58,435 bases of DNA from an uncultured Paracoccaceae bacterium (GCA_945952025.1 CAMFGW010000018.1:1-58435); one strand, 5' to 3'; shown: positions 1-12,573, counted from the first letter of the stretch. The notes: generated from the sequence alone by a model not told the origin. Translations and numbers: made by a program.

Positions 1-743
<743 letters not shown>

Positions 744-747
<4 letters not shown>

Positions 748-986
748 GCCGTCCTCAGGAATTCGGTCGTGACCGCGCCATGGAGCGCAGACTGGCGGTG
801 AAGCCAGCCTTCGGCCGCCGAGCGGTTGCCGCATTTGAACAGGGCGACCGCCCGGTCCGGCGCGTCCAGGGACCGCCAAAGCTGCAAGAGCGTCAGCCCG
901 GCCTGCGACCAGGCTTCGGACTGGCCGTCGAAGGCGGATTTCCAGGCGTCATAGCCGCCGGTTTCAAAGGTCGCGATGACTTGCAT
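744..986 (-). CDS. Small conserved hypothetical protein in the odh operon
   Basis: 80-residue soluble protein beginning MQVIATFETGGYDAWKSAF. The ATG is preceded by a strong AAAGGAG site at about 6 bases. Its pattern (beta strand, helix around a Trp/Lys face, then an ALF strand) resembles small dimeric alpha/beta-barrel (ABM-like) proteins, but no catalytic motif is visible, so function is not assigned. It starts 54 bases after odhB and overlaps the MAPEG gene by 4 bases, so it is co-transcribed with the 2-oxoglutarate dehydrogenase genes. Confidence 0.75.
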
Positions 987-1040
987 GGCATCTCCTTTCG
1001 GGGGGCGCAGGCGCCCCCGCTGAGTGGCGGGGGCCAGACC

Positions 1041-2291
1041 TCAGAGGTCCATCAGAAGCCGGCGCGGGTCTTCCAGCACTTCCTTCACCCGGACCAGGAA
1101 GGTCACGGCGCCCTTGCCGTCGACGATGCGGTGGTCGTAGCTCAGCGCCAGATACATCATCGGGCGGATGACGATCTGGCCGCCCACCACGACGGGCCGG
1201 TCCTGGATCTTGTGCATGCCGAGGATCCCGGACTGCGGCGGGTTCAGGATCGGCGAGGACATGAGCGAGCCGTAGACGCCGCCGTTCGAGATGGTGAAGG
1301 ACCCGCCCTGCATCTCGGCCATGGTCAGCTTGCCGTCGCGGGCGCGCAGGCCAAGTTCGGCGATCTTCTTCTCGATCTCGGCGAAGGACAGGCGGTCGGC
1401 GTCGCGCACGACTGGCACGACGAGGCCCGCCGGCGTGCCGACGGCGACGCCCATGTGGACATAGTTCTTGTAGACCACGTCGCCGCCGTCGATCTCGGCA
1501 TTGACCTCGGGCACTTCCTTCAGCGCGTGGACGCAGGCCTTCACGAAGAAGGACATGAAGCCCAGCTTCACGCCATACTTCCTCTCGAACTGGTCCTTGT
1601 ATTCGGACCGCAGGTCCATGATCGCCTTCATGTCGACCTCGTTGTAGGTCGTCAGCATGGCGGCGGTGTTCTGCGCGTCCTTCAGGCGCTTGGCGATGGT
1701 GGCGCGCAGGCGGGTCATGCGGACCCGTTCCTCGCGCGCGGCGTCTTCGGCCAGGACCGGCGCGCGGGGCGCTGCGGCGGGGGCCGGCACGGCCGAGGCG
1801 ACGGCGGGGGCGGCTGCGGTCACGGCGGCGGCGGCGCGGGCCACATCGTCCTTCATCACGCGGCCATCGCGGCCCGAGGGCTGGACCTGGTCGCGGGTCA
1901 GCCCCGCTTCGGCCATGGCCTTCCTGGCCGAGGGCGCATCCTCGACATCGGTGCGGGCACGGGTGTCAGCGGCGGGGGCTGCGGGGGCTGCCGGTTCCGG
2001 CGCCCTGGCGGGCGCTGCCGCCGGAGGGGCCGCAGGGGCGGCCGCTGCCGCGGTGGCCCCTTCGGTGATCACGGCCAGCCGCGCCTTGGGGTCGACCGTA
2101 GTGCCTTCCGGCGCCAGGATTTCGGCCAGAACGCCCGCGACCGGCGAGGGTACCTCGACCGACACCTTGTCGGTTTCCAGCTCGCACAGCATCTCGTCGA
2201 CCTTGACCGTGTCGCCCACCTTCTTGAACCAGGTCGAAACCGTCGCCTCGGTCACGCTTTCGCCCAGGGTGGGCACCATTACGTCCGTCAT
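1041..2291 (-). CDS. odhB: 2-oxoglutarate dehydrogenase E2, dihydrolipoyllysine succinyltransferase
   Basis: Core of the 2-oxoglutarate dehydrogenase complex; transfers succinyl groups from lipoate to CoA. 416 residues. One lipoyl domain at about 1-77 carries the modified lysine in ETDKVSVEV (K42). An Ala/Pro-rich linker and a peripheral subunit-binding domain at about 118-150 follow. The C-terminal catalytic domain has the acyltransferase motif SYDHRIVDG near residues 382-390 (His and Asp). The start has an AGGAG site. It lies 28 bases after sucA in the usual order E1-E2-E3. The succinyl rather than acetyl specificity is taken from the sucA neighbour and overall sequence. Confidence 0.98.
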   Translation of the reverse strand: MTDVMVPTLGESVTEATVSTWFKKVGDTVKVDEMLCELETDKVSVEVPSPVAGVLAEILAPEGTTVDPKARLAVITEGATAAAAAPAAPPAAAPARAPEPAAPAAPAADTRARTDVEDAPSARKAMAEAGLTRDQVQPSGRDGRVMKDDVARAAAAVTAAAPAVASAVPAPAAAPRAPVLAEDAAREERVRMTRLRATIAKRLKDAQNTAAMLTTYNEVDMKAIMDLRSEYKDQFERKYGVKLGFMSFFVKACVHALKEVPEVNAEIDGGDVVYKNYVHMGVAVGTPAGLVVPVVRDADRLSFAEIEKKIAELGLRARDGKLTMAEMQGGSFTISNGGVYGSLMSSPILNPPQSGILGMHKIQDRPVVVGGQIVIRPMMYLALSYDHRIVDGKGAVTFLVRVKEVLEDPRRLLMDL

Positions 2292-2319
2292 CTCTACGCT
2301 CCTAGGGAACGCGGGCCCG

Positions 2320-5268
2320 TCAGCCCAGCGCCTCTTTCACAAGGGTTTCCTGTTCATATTTGTGGCGGCTCGCGAGCCCTGTCGCGGGCGAGGCCGAGGC
2401 GACGCGGCCCGCATAGCGCGGCCGGGTGTGCTTGGTGCCAAGCTCGATGAGGATCGCCTCGATCTCGGGCTCGATGAAGGACCAGGCGCCCTGGTTGCGC
2501 GGCTCTTCCTGGCACCAGACCCATTCGGCCTGCTTGAAGCGCGCCAGCTCGATCCGAAGCGACTTGCCCGGCACCGGATAAAGCTGCTCGATCCGCATCA
2601 GGTAGGTGTCGTCCTGACCGCGCGCGTCGCGTTCGGCCAGAAGGTCATAGTAGACCTTGCCCGAACAGAGGACGACGCGCTTGATCTTGGCGTCGGGCTT
2701 CAGCTTCAGATCGCCCGGGTTCGACTGGGCGTCATCATGCAGAACGCGATGGAACGTGGAGTCAGCCAGGAACTCCCTTGCCGTCGACACGGCGAGCGGA
2801 TGGCGCAGAAGCGATTTCGGCGTCATCAGGATCAGGGGCTTGCGGAAGTCGCGGTGAAGCTGGCGGCGCAGGATGTGGAAATAGTTCGCGGGGGTCGTGA
2901 CGTTCGCGACGATCCAGTTGTCATGCGCCGAAAGCTGCAGGAAGCGTTCGAGCCGCGCCGAGGAATGTTCCGGCCCCTGGCCTTCGTAGCCATGAGGCAG
3001 AAGGCAGACCAGGCCCGACATGCGCAGCCATTTCGATTCGCCCGAATTGATGAACTGGTCGAACATGATCTGCGCGCCGTTCGCGAAGTCGCCGAACTGC
3101 GCTTCCCAGATGGTCAGCGCGTTCGGTTCGGCCAGCGAATAGCCGTATTCGAAGCCAAGGACGGCATATTCCGAAAGCATCGTGTCGATGACTTCGTAGC
3201 GCGCCTGGCCGGGCGCGATGTGGTTCAGCGGGTAGTAGCGTTCCTCGGTCACCTGGTCGACCCAGGCCGAATGGCGCTGGCTGAAGGTGCCGCGCGTGCT
3301 GTCCTGGCCCGAGAGGCGCACCGGGAACTGTTCGACCAGCAGCGAGCCGAAGGCCAAGGCCTCGGCCGTAGCCCAGTCGAAGCCCTGTCCCGTCTCGAAC
3401 ATCTTGGCCTTGGCCTCGATCTGGCGGGCGACGGTCTTGTGCAGGTCGAACCCCGGCGGCACGCGGGTCAGTGCGGTCCCGACTTCGGCCATGACCTCGG
3501 GCATGATCCAGGTGTCGCCGCGCTGGTAATTGTCCAGGTCCTTGGGCTTCATCCGGCCCCAGCGGCCGTCGAGCCAGTCGGCCTTGTTGGGCTTGTAGTC
3601 GCGTGCCACCTCGAATTCGCCATTCAGGCGGGCCTGGAAGGCGGCCTTCATATCCTCGATCTCGCCCGAGGGGATCAGCCCGTCGGCCACGAGGCGGTCG
3701 GCATAGAGCTGCAGCGTCGTCTTCTGCTTGCGGATGCGGTTGTACATCGCGGGGTTGGTGAACATCGGCTCGTCGCCTTCGTTGTGACCGAAGCGGCGGT
3801 AGCAGAAGATGTCGATGACCACGTCCTTGTGGAACTTCTGGCGGAACTCGGTCGCGACGTTCGCGGCATGGACCACCGCCTCGGGGTCGTCGCCGTTCAC
3901 ATGGAAGATCGGCGCCTCGACCATCAGCGCGATGTCGGTCGGGTAGGGGGAACTGCGCGAATAGGAGGGGGCGGTGGTGAAACCGATCTGGTTGTTGACG
4001 ACGATATGGATCGTGCCGCCGGTCCGGTGGCCCTTGATGCCCGACAGCTGGAAACATTCCGCCACGATGCCCTGGCCGGCAAAGGCAGCGTCGCCGTGCA
4101 GCAGGATCGGCAGCACCGCGCCCCGGTCGATCTGGTCGCCGAAATGGTCCTGCTTGGCGCGGACCTTGCCGAGGACGACGGGGTTCACCGCCTCGAGGTG
4201 GCTGGGGTTCGCGGCCAGCGACAGGTGGACGGTATTGCCGTCGAAGGTGCGGTCGGACGAGGTGCCGAGGTGATATTTCACGTCGCCCGAGCCATCGACC
4301 GCGTCGGGCTTGAAACTGCCGCCCTGAAATTCGTTGAAGATCGCCCGATAGGGCTTCATCATGACGTTCGCCAGGATGTTGAGCCGCCCGCGGTGGGGCA
4401 TGCCGATGGCGATTTCCCTGACGCCGAGCGCGCCGGCGCGCTTGATGATCTGCTCCATCGCCGGGATCACGGCCTCTGCCCCGTCAAGGCCGAAGCGCTT
4501 GGTGCCGGTGTATTTGACGTGGAGGAACTTCTCGAACCCCTCTGCCTCGACCAGCTTGGTCAGGATGCCGCGGCGCCCCTCGCGGGTGAAGCTGATCTCT
4601 TTCCCGTAGCCCTCGATCCGTTCCTTGAGCCAGGCAGCCTCGGCCGGGTCGGAGATGTGCATGTATTGCAGCGCGAAGGTGCCGCAGTAGGTCCGGCGCA
4701 CGATGTCGACGATTTCGCGCATCGTGGCATGTTCGAGCCCGAGGACATTGTCGATGAAGATCGGCCGGTCCATGTCGGCATCGGCAAAGCCGTAGGAGGC
4801 GGGGTCAAGCTCGGGGTGGTTGCCGGTCGGCGTGATGCCCAAGGGGTCGAGGTCGGCCGCGAGGTGGCCCCGGATGCGGTAGGCGCGGATCAGCATCAGC
4901 GCGCGCAGGCTGTCGAGGACGGCGCGCTTCAACTGGTCGTCGGTGATCGGGAGGTTGGCGTCGGCGGCGCGGGCCCGGATCTTCTCGGCCGTGGCCTTGG
5001 GGTCGGCCGGCCATTCCCCGGTCAGGGCCGAGGTGAGTTCATCCTGCGGCACCGGCGGCCAGTCGGCCCGGGCCCAGCTCGCGCCCTGGGCTTCCTGGCG
5101 CACGTCGCTTTCACTGTCGCCGAGCGCGCGGAAGAAGGCGGCCCAGCTGGCATCGACCGACTGGGGGTCGGCGGCGAAGCGGGCGTGCATCTGCTCGACA
5201 TAAGGCCCGTTCGCCCCTTGCAGGAAGGACGAGGCGTGGAACTGGTCGTTGGCGGGTTGGTCGGTCAT
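2320..5268 (-). CDS. sucA: 2-oxoglutarate dehydrogenase E1 component
   Basis: Thiamine-diphosphate-dependent decarboxylase of the TCA cycle. 982 residues, full length for the family. Visible hallmarks are the MPHRGRLN motif near residue 290, the ThDP/Mg motif GDAAFAGQG near 392, and NNQIGFTT near 425. The C-terminal transketolase-like half ends with the IEQLYPVP region. ATG 5268 follows GAGGTAACACC. A consensus-like -35 hexamer (TTGACA, minus strand, 5338-5333) lies upstream, but no matching -10 was found, so transcription from the sucC promoter is the simpler view. Confidence 0.98.
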   Translation of the reverse strand: MTDQPANDQFHASSFLQGANGPYVEQMHARFAADPQSVDASWAAFFRALGDSESDVRQEAQGASWARADWPPVPQDELTSALTGEWPADPKATAEKIRARAADANLPITDDQLKRAVLDSLRALMLIRAYRIRGHLAADLDPLGITPTGNHPELDPASYGFADADMDRPIFIDNVLGLEHATMREIVDIVRRTYCGTFALQYMHISDPAEAAWLKERIEGYGKEISFTREGRRGILTKLVEAEGFEKFLHVKYTGTKRFGLDGAEAVIPAMEQIIKRAGALGVREIAIGMPHRGRLNILANVMMKPYRAIFNEFQGGSFKPDAVDGSGDVKYHLGTSSDRTFDGNTVHLSLAANPSHLEAVNPVVLGKVRAKQDHFGDQIDRGAVLPILLHGDAAFAGQGIVAECFQLSGIKGHRTGGTIHIVVNNQIGFTTAPSYSRSSPYPTDIALMVEAPIFHVNGDDPEAVVHAANVATEFRQKFHKDVVIDIFCYRRFGHNEGDEPMFTNPAMYNRIRKQKTTLQLYADRLVADGLIPSGEIEDMKAAFQARLNGEFEVARDYKPNKADWLDGRWGRMKPKDLDNYQRGDTWIMPEVMAEVGTALTRVPPGFDLHKTVARQIEAKAKMFETGQGFDWATAEALAFGSLLVEQFPVRLSGQDSTRGTFSQRHSAWVDQVTEERYYPLNHIAPGQARYEVIDTMLSEYAVLGFEYGYSLAEPNALTIWEAQFGDFANGAQIMFDQFINSGESKWLRMSGLVCLLPHGYEGQGPEHSSARLERFLQLSAHDNWIVANVTTPANYFHILRRQLHRDFRKPLILMTPKSLLRHPLAVSTAREFLADSTFHRVLHDDAQSNPGDLKLKPDAKIKRVVLCSGKVYYDLLAERDARGQDDTYLMRIEQLYPVPGKSLRIELARFKQAEWVWCQEEPRNQGAWSFIEPEIEAILIELGTKHTRPRYAGRVASASPATGLASRHKYEQETLVKEALG

Positions 5269-5355
5269 GGTGTTACCTCGCGATAGGCGGGCGATGGTAG
5301 TGCGCGCGCGCAGGCTGGGTTCTTCGGCAGTTTGTCAAAGGTAGTGCAAATTATG

Positions 5356-5712
5356 CTATTGGACCTGATCCACGGTGGCACGGCACCTGCGAAGCCGGAC
5401 ACTTCCCAGCGCGTTTCCTTTCCATCCGTTGTCAGCGGCCACGGCAGCGGAGAATTGGACCACCCCAGCCTGATCGGTTCCGATGTTTGTGAGGCTGATT
5501 GGATAGAGCGTGTAGTCTCCGATCTTCCAATGAGCGACGGCTCTCGCGATGGCCCGAAAAAACGCCTCTTCTCCAACAGAGCATTTTCGGCGATCATTAT
5601 CGTCGGCAAGGATACCCAATACGGCGAGGCCGCCAAGCCACCACAGCCATCCGCGCTTCTTGCGCTTGCCATCGGTGGTTCCATTGGACAACTCCGAACC
5701 GTATTCAGCCAT
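5356..5712 (-). CDS. Membrane-anchored hypothetical protein between sucD and sucA
   Basis: 118-residue protein with no recognised family. A polar, basic N-terminus (KRKKRG around 20-25) precedes one membrane segment (GWLWWLGGLAVLGILA). About 80 further residues follow, predicted outside the cytoplasm, with two cysteines (near 43 and 109) that could form a disulfide. The ATG at 5712 is preferred because AAGGGG lies about 11 bases upstream; a GTG at 5724 overlaps the sucD stop but leaves no room for a ribosome site. Base composition is visibly poorer in G+C than sucA and sucD, suggesting acquisition. It is co-directional with the TCA operon. Confidence 0.65.
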   Translation of the reverse strand: MAEYGSELSNGTTDGKRKKRGWLWWLGGLAVLGILADDNDRRKCSVGEEAFFRAIARAVAHWKIGDYTLYPISLTNIGTDQAGVVQFSAAVAADNGWKGNALGSVRLRRCRATVDQVQ

Positions 5713-5720
5713 GCCGCGCG

Positions 5721-6605
5721 TCACCCCTTGATCGCCTGCATCACCGCCTGCCCAAGCCGCGCCGGGCTGTCGGCGACGATGATGCCGGCGCGCTTCATCG
5801 CCTCGATCTTGCTCTCGGCGTCGCCCTTGCCGCCAGCGACGATGGCGCCGGCGTGGCCCATTCGGCGGCCCTTCGGCGCCGTGCGGCCGGCGATGAAGCC
5901 AGCGGTCGGCTTCCAGCGACCCTTCTTCTTCTGCGCGGCCAGATATTCCGCCGCCTCTTCCTCGGCCGAGCCGCCGATCTCGCCGATCATGATGATCGAC
6001 TGGGTCTCGGGGTCGGCCAGGAACATCTCGAGCACGTCGATATGTTCGGTGCCCTTGATCGGGTCGCCGCCGATGCCGACCGCCGTCGACTGGCCAAGGC
6101 CAAGGTCGGAGGTCTGCTTAACCGCCTCGTAGGTCAGCGTGCCCGAGCGCGAGACGACGCCGACCGAGCCGCGCTTGTGGATGTGGCCGGGCATGATGCC
6201 GATCTTGCATTCACCGGGCGTGATGACGCCGGGGCAGTTCGGCCCGATCAGCCGCGACTTTGAATCGATCAGCGCGCGCTTGACTTTCATCATGTCGAGG
6301 ACCGGGATTCCTTCGGTGATGCAGACGATGAGCGGCATGCCCGCGTCGATCGCCTCGAGGATCGAGTCGGCGGCGAAGGGCGGGGGCACGTAGATCGCGC
6401 TCGCCGTGGCGCCGGTCTTGGCCATCGCCTCGTGGACGCTATCGAAGACGGGCAGGCCCAGATGGTCCGTGCCCCCTTTGCCCGGCGTCACGCCGCCGAC
6501 CATCTTCGTCCCGTAGGCGATCGCCTGTTCGGTATGGAAGGTGCCCTGGCTGCCGGTGATGCCCTGGGTAATGACCTTGGTGTTCTTGTCGACGAGAATG
6601 GACAT
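5721..6605 (-). CDS. sucD: Succinate-CoA ligase, alpha subunit
   Basis: Converts succinyl-CoA to succinate with nucleotide phosphorylation, as a heterodimer with SucC. 294 residues. The CoA-binding N-terminal Rossmann region has [11 protein letters not shown] (about 15-25). The phosphorylated histidine is in GHAGAIV near residue 251. A very strong site (AAGGAGAGG) precedes ATG 6605. It is separated from sucC by an inserted 108-residue gene, whereas in most proteobacteria sucC and sucD abut or overlap. Confidence 0.98.
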   Translation of the reverse strand: MSILVDKNTKVITQGITGSQGTFHTEQAIAYGTKMVGGVTPGKGGTDHLGLPVFDSVHEAMAKTGATASAIYVPPPFAADSILEAIDAGMPLIVCITEGIPVLDMMKVKRALIDSKSRLIGPNCPGVITPGECKIGIMPGHIHKRGSVGVVSRSGTLTYEAVKQTSDLGLGQSTAVGIGGDPIKGTEHIDVLEMFLADPETQSIIMIGEIGGSAEEEAAEYLAAQKKKGRWKPTAGFIAGRTAPKGRRMGHAGAIVAGGKGDAESKIEAMKRAGIIVADSPARLGQAVMQAIKG

Positions 6606-6615
6606 AAGCCTCTCC

Positions 6616-6942
6616 TTAGGCGATCACGGAAACACGAAAGTCGCGCGGCCCGGTCTTCTCGAAGAAAAGGCGTGTTCCGTCTTTCGCTTTGATGTTTTTG
6701 TAGAAGGTCTTGATGGCATCTTTCGCTCTAATTCGAAGAATCCACTTGTCAGAGGCGATGTCGGTTTCGAAAAAACCAGCGGGGTGAAGTTCGACCCGGA
6801 TCGGATTACCTGCGGCAGCCTTCGCGCCGCCGCCGAATGCGTCTGCGGGAAACAGGTCTCGAATGGGGCCAATGGGTATGTGGTTGTGGGTCACATTCCC
6901 GGCCCGTATCTCAACCGCCCTTCCTTCGACCGCACTGGCCAT
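6616..6942 (-). CDS. Stand-alone B3-like (restriction-enzyme-type) DNA-binding domain protein, putative
   Basis: 108 residues. The pattern [48 protein letters not shown] matches what I know of B3-type pseudobarrel DNA-recognition domains (the EcoRII N-terminal and BfiI C-terminal type). Those carry a GN-x-NNH-x-Y start, an FPADAIGG loop and a TDI-x-x-x-K-x-x-x-R strand. No nuclease or methylase domain is attached. It begins 4 bases after the sucC stop, with AAGGGG supplied by the end of sucC, and ends 10 bases before sucD. Composition is clearly AT-richer than both neighbours. Assignment is from motif memory and needs a profile search; a DNA-binding role is inference. Confidence 0.6.
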   Translation of the reverse strand: MASAVEGRAVEIRAGNVTHNHIPIGPIRDLFPADAFGGGAKAAAGNPIRVELHPAGFFETDIASDKWILRIRAKDAIKTFYKNIKAKDGTRLFFEKTGPRDFRVSVIA

Positions 6943-6946
6943 CCGC

Positions 6947-8140
<1,194 letters not shown>

Positions 8141-8245
8141 CTCTGTCCCGCCTCAGCAATCCATTGCCTCGGGTGATGACATAAGGGCGAGACGTATCAA
8201 AACAATAAATGCCCGGCGGACGGGAGGAAGCGGCAAAAAACCGCT

Positions 8246-8280
8246 CTTGTGATCACGCGCCGAAAGTGTGTGATCACAAG
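8246..8280. promoter_or_regulatory. Paired palindrome upstream of sucC, probable operator
   Basis: Perfect 11-base inverted repeat: CTTGTGATCAC at 8246-8256 and GTGATCACAAG at 8270-8280. Each arm contains its own 8-base palindrome GTGATCAC, and the two palindrome centres are 21 bp apart, two helical turns. It lies 106-140 bases upstream of the sucC start. Two dimers of one regulator on one DNA face would fit. On the minus strand a T6 run starts 5 bases past the stem, so a pepT terminator is an alternative reading. The cognate regulator is not recognised. Confidence 0.55.
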
Positions 8281-8308
8281 GTTCGCGGATTGACCCGACG
8301 CGAGCGAA

Positions 8309-9559
8309 TCAACGGCTGGCGCGGGCGGTGATGGCCAGGCAGAGCCGCGTCGCGGCGGCCATGTCCTGAACGCTGATCCATTCCTTCGGCCCATGGATTT
8401 CCTGCATGCCGGTGAAGAGGTTGGGGCAGGGCAGGCCAAGCTCGGTCAGGCGCGATCCATCGGTGCCGCCCCGGATCGGGACCGAGACGGGGGCGATGCC
8501 AAGGCTGCGGCAGGCGTCGCGGGCCAGATCGACGGGCGTCATGTCCTTTTCCAGCCAGTAGCGCATGTTGCGGTATTGCGGTCTGATCTCGCAACGGACG
8601 GTGGCATTCGGCTCGGCCAGCGCAAGGGCCTCGCAAATCTTGCGCAGGATATCGCCCTTGGCTTCCAGTCCGTTACGCTCGAAATCGCGCAGGATGAGTT
8701 TGATGGTGACTTCGGACGAGCCGCCGGTGAGTTCGGTCGTGTGGATGAAGCCCTCGCGGTCGGCGGTCAGTTCGGGCAGCATGGATTGCTGCGGCAGCAT
8801 GGCAAGGAACCGCCCGGCGAGCGTGATCGCGTTGACCATCTTGCCCTTGGCAAGGCCGGGGTGGACCGACACGCCGGTGAGGGTGACGGTGGCGCCGTCG
8901 GCCGAGAAGCTTTCATATTCGACCTCGCCCGCGCGGCCGCCGTCGAAGGTGTAGGCGAAGTCGCAGCCCATGTCGGCGGGCAGGCGCGGGTCGACGCCGC
9001 GGCCGATTTCCTCGTCCGGGGTGAAGGCCAGGCGGATCTCGCCATGGGGCTGGCCGGGGTGGCTCAGCAGCCGGCGCGCAGCGGTCATCAGGATGGCGAC
9101 ACCGGCCTTGTCATCGGCGCCAAGGAGTGTGGTGCCAGAGGCGGTGATCAGGTCATCTCCAATCTTTTCAAGAAGATAGGGGCTTTCTTCGGGGCTGAGG
9201 ACCAGGTCCGGCGCATCGGGGTAGGTGATCGCGCCGCCGTTGTAGCGCGCGATCAGGCGCGGCTTGACGCCGGTCGCATTATACTGGGGCGCGGTGTCGA
9301 CATGGGCCAGAAAGCCGATCGTCGGGCCCTTGGCGGTCGCCGGAATGGTGGCCAGCACCGTGCCATAGTCGGTCAGGCGCACGTCCTTCGCGCCGATCTC
9401 GGCCAGCTCGCGCAGAAGGAGGTGCTGCATGTCCATCTGGATCGCGGTCGAGGGCGCCGTGGGGCTGTCGTCGTCGCTTTGGCTGTCGATGGCGGCGTAG
9501 CGCATCAGCCGGTCGGCGAGTTCGGGGCAGAAGGGGTCGGCAGAGGTGAGTTCGGGCAT
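8309..9559 (-). CDS. pepT: Peptidase T (tripeptide aminopeptidase)
   Basis: Cytoplasmic dinuclear zinc M20 peptidase removing N-terminal residues from tripeptides. 416 residues. Metal and catalytic residues are visible: HVDTA (H86, D88), GADDKAG (D149) and PDEEIG (E183/E184), with a C-terminal histidine in GMQEIHGPKEW. ATG 9559 (MPELTS) is chosen because GGAGAG sits 5 bases upstream; an earlier in-frame start adds 18 residues without a ribosome site. It is followed by the sucC control region on the same strand. Confidence 0.95.
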   Translation of the reverse strand: MPELTSADPFCPELADRLMRYAAIDSQSDDDSPTAPSTAIQMDMQHLLLRELAEIGAKDVRLTDYGTVLATIPATAKGPTIGFLAHVDTAPQYNATGVKPRLIARYNGGAITYPDAPDLVLSPEESPYLLEKIGDDLITASGTTLLGADDKAGVAILMTAARRLLSHPGQPHGEIRLAFTPDEEIGRGVDPRLPADMGCDFAYTFDGGRAGEVEYESFSADGATVTLTGVSVHPGLAKGKMVNAITLAGRFLAMLPQQSMLPELTADREGFIHTTELTGGSSEVTIKLILRDFERNGLEAKGDILRKICEALALAEPNATVRCEIRPQYRNMRYWLEKDMTPVDLARDACRSLGIAPVSVPIRGGTDGSRLTELGLPCPNLFTGMQEIHGPKEWISVQDMAAATRLCLAITARASR

Positions 9560-9609
9560 GGCGCTCTCCGGGGTCAGGGGGCTGATGAAGGGCGCGCGGG
9601 CCGCACCTG

Positions 9610-10290
9610 TCAAGGTGCGAGCACCCGCGTCGCGCGGAAGAGGACCTGCCCGCGCGGCAGCCGGTCCGGCCGCCGGTCCAGCCGGAAGCCGCCGAGCGTG
9701 CCATCCGGTGCCCAGCCCTCGCCGGTCAGGTGCCAGGGCGCGCGGTCGGGGTGGGTGACGACGCCGTCGGGCTGGCGGAAGGGGCCGGTGTGGCCATCGG
9801 GCGCGAGGAACAGGGTGAGAAGCAGGCTTTGCAGGTCCGGGAACCGGGTCGCAAGGCTGCCGAGCGCGTGAGTGAGGTAGGGCAGGGGCAGGTGGGTGAA
9901 GACCGCGAAGGCGATGGCGTGGGTGATCGTCGGGGGGACGCCCGGGAAGGCGAAGTCCGGGTCCTTGACCAGCTGGTCGCGGGGCAGGCGGGGGCGGTCG
10001 GCCTCGGCCAGTTCGCGGTCATAACCGCGCGCCATCAGCTCGGCCGACAGGTCCGTGCCCCAGTAGTGGCCGGGCTGAAGGTAGGGCACGGCCTTGCAGC
10101 CGAGCCTCAGCGCGCCGCAGCCGATGTCGAGCAGCCTGTGGTGAGGTTCCAGCCCCTCGGCCTTCAGAAGCACCATCTGCAGGTGCCCGGTTTCGTCCCA
10201 GCGGCCGCCGACGATGTCGCGGTGCCGGCCACGGGCCAGTTCCCGGTCGTAAAAGCCCGGCGCGTGGTAGGGCGAGACGGGGGCGCCCAT
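9610..10290 (-). CDS. Class I SAM-dependent methyltransferase
   Basis: 226 residues. Motif I of the Rossmann fold is LLDIGCGALRLG (about 53-64), with the acidic residue expected after strand 2 in GTDLSAELM. The N-terminal YHAPGFYDRELARG segment and the late GGFRLDRR region suggest a small-molecule or cell-surface substrate, but nothing fixes it. It begins 4 bases after the end of the upstream exported-protein gene, so the two are probably one transcript. Confidence 0.8.
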   Translation of the reverse strand: MGAPVSPYHAPGFYDRELARGRHRDIVGGRWDETGHLQMVLLKAEGLEPHHRLLDIGCGALRLGCKAVPYLQPGHYWGTDLSAELMARGYDRELAEADRPRLPRDQLVKDPDFAFPGVPPTITHAIAFAVFTHLPLPYLTHALGSLATRFPDLQSLLLTLFLAPDGHTGPFRQPDGVVTHPDRAPWHLTGEGWAPDGTLGGFRLDRRPDRLPRGQVLFRATRVLAP

Positions 10291-10294
10291 CGCT

Positions 10295-11503
10295 TCAGTT
10301 CAGCCAGAAGGCGAAAATGCGCCCCTGACCCGCCATGAGGTCGTCAAAGGCGCGCCAGTTCTGGGTGCTGACGAGCGGGCCCTGGCGCAGATAGGGCGCC
10401 AGCCCCATGCCGTGCAGCCATTCGACCGCATCAAGGGACGAGGGCTTTTCGAACCAGGCGCCAAGGTCGAAGCCGGTCGTGCCATCCATGTAGGGAATGA
10501 GCCGTTCGCCCTTCACCAGCATTTCCGCATCCGACAGGACCGCCTGCCAGCTGGCGCCAAGGCCCTGCGGCAGGGGGGCCGGCAGCGCGCCTTTCTGGCG
10601 GGCGTTCGGGATCCATTCCTGGTGGTCGTCGGTTTCCGTCTCTAGCTCGGTCCAGAAGCGGCGGTTGTCGGCGATCATCGCCAGAAGGTGGTCGCGCGCG
10701 GCGTGGATACGGCCCGTGTCGGGCGTCTGGCGCAGGGTCAAGAGCAGCATGGCGGCATAGTCGGTCGGATTCGGCGTGGCGGCGTCGCGCGGGGCGCCGC
10801 CGACAAAGGTCTCGAGGGGGCTGTCGGCGCCCTTGTCGACCAGCGCCTTTCGGCCCTCCATCACCCTTGTGATCGGGCCGGTGGGCGCGAAGGCCAGGAC
10901 GGCTTCGCCGGTTGCGGACAGAAGGTGGCTGTAGGCGGACAGCCAGGCGGCATCGGCGCGGTCGAAGGTGACGGCGGGAAGCTTGGCGGCGGCGCTGTCA
11001 TCGAGGGGGGTGTCTAGCGAAAGGATCGCCCCGGCCAGCTCTGCCGCGCCCTCACCGGGGTCGCGGGTGCCGGACCGGTTCACGTCGAACCAGATGTCGC
11101 CAAGGCGAAGGGTCAGCGACAGTTCGGCGTCCAGCGGGATCGCGGCAAGGGCCGTGCGGCTGTCGTCCATCGCCTGATTGATGCCCTTGAAGGTCGTCTC
11201 GACCAGCGCGGGGTCGAAGGGCGCGGGGTTGGGGTTCGGTGGGAGCGGCAGGCGAAAGACCGGCAGAAGCTCCAACGCGTCGCTCTGGCCGACGGAATAT
11301 CGGGCGGCGAGCGCCTGTTCGATGCCACCAAGGAAGCGGGTGATCGCCAGCGCGAAGCGGTCATCCGGGGTGGGCGCGGAAAGGGCAGCGATGTCACTCG
11401 CAGTCGCGGCAAGGCCCTTGCCTGCGATTTCGGCCGACCAGTCGCGGGTGGGTTCGGCAAGGGCGGGGGTGGCGATCAGGGCAAGAAGGCAAAGGGCACG
11501 CAT
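10295..11503 (-). CDS. Exported protein of unknown function with an EF-hand-like loop
   Basis: 402 residues. A clear signal peptide (MRALCLLALIATPALA, cleavage near residue 16) predicts a periplasmic location. The mature part is mostly helical and has no domain I recognise. At residues 140-151 it carries D-x-N-x-S-G-x-x-D-P-G-E, similar to calcium-binding loops of EF-hand and SdrD-B type. It lies between the mdh terminator and a methyltransferase gene. Homologues with the same neighbours would be expected in Rhodobacterales, but this could not be checked. Confidence 0.8.
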   Translation of the reverse strand: MRALCLLALIATPALAEPTRDWSAEIAGKGLAATASDIAALSAPTPDDRFALAITRFLGGIEQALAARYSVGQSDALELLPVFRLPLPPNPNPAPFDPALVETTFKGINQAMDDSRTALAAIPLDAELSLTLRLGDIWFDVNRSGTRDPGEGAAELAGAILSLDTPLDDSAAAKLPAVTFDRADAAWLSAYSHLLSATGEAVLAFAPTGPITRVMEGRKALVDKGADSPLETFVGGAPRDAATPNPTDYAAMLLLTLRQTPDTGRIHAARDHLLAMIADNRRFWTELETETDDHQEWIPNARQKGALPAPLPQGLGASWQAVLSDAEMLVKGERLIPYMDGTTGFDLGAWFEKPSSLDAVEWLHGMGLAPYLRQGPLVSTQNWRAFDDLMAGQGRIFAFWLN

Positions 11504-11527
11504 GGCAGATACTCGCTGAAGCTAACG

Positions 11528-11554
11528 AAAAAGGGGCCGCCCTGCGGCAGCCCC
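11528..11554 (-). terminator. Rho-independent terminator of mdh
   Basis: On the minus strand a 9-bp stem (GGGGCTGCC / GGCGGCCCC, one G-U pair) with a 4-base loop is followed directly by five T residues. It begins 23 bases after the mdh stop codon. Confidence 0.85.
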
Positions 11555-11577
11555 TGTGTTTCAAGGCCGGTCGGGAC

Positions 11578-12573
<996 letters not shown>

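Noticed and set aside
1657-5286. A plus-strand open frame of about 1200 codons opposite odhB and sucA, and similar long frames opposite carB, aspS, hrpB, lepA and recJ
   Set aside because: They mirror real genes on the other strand and consist of Arg/Gly/Ala/Asp-rich low-complexity sequence. High third-position GC removes stop codons from antisense frames. None has a domain or ribosome site.
5310-5338. Promoter for sucA with a perfect TTGACA on the minus strand
   Set aside because: At 16-18 bases downstream the sequence is GC-rich with no -10-like hexamer. sucA is more simply read from the sucC promoter.
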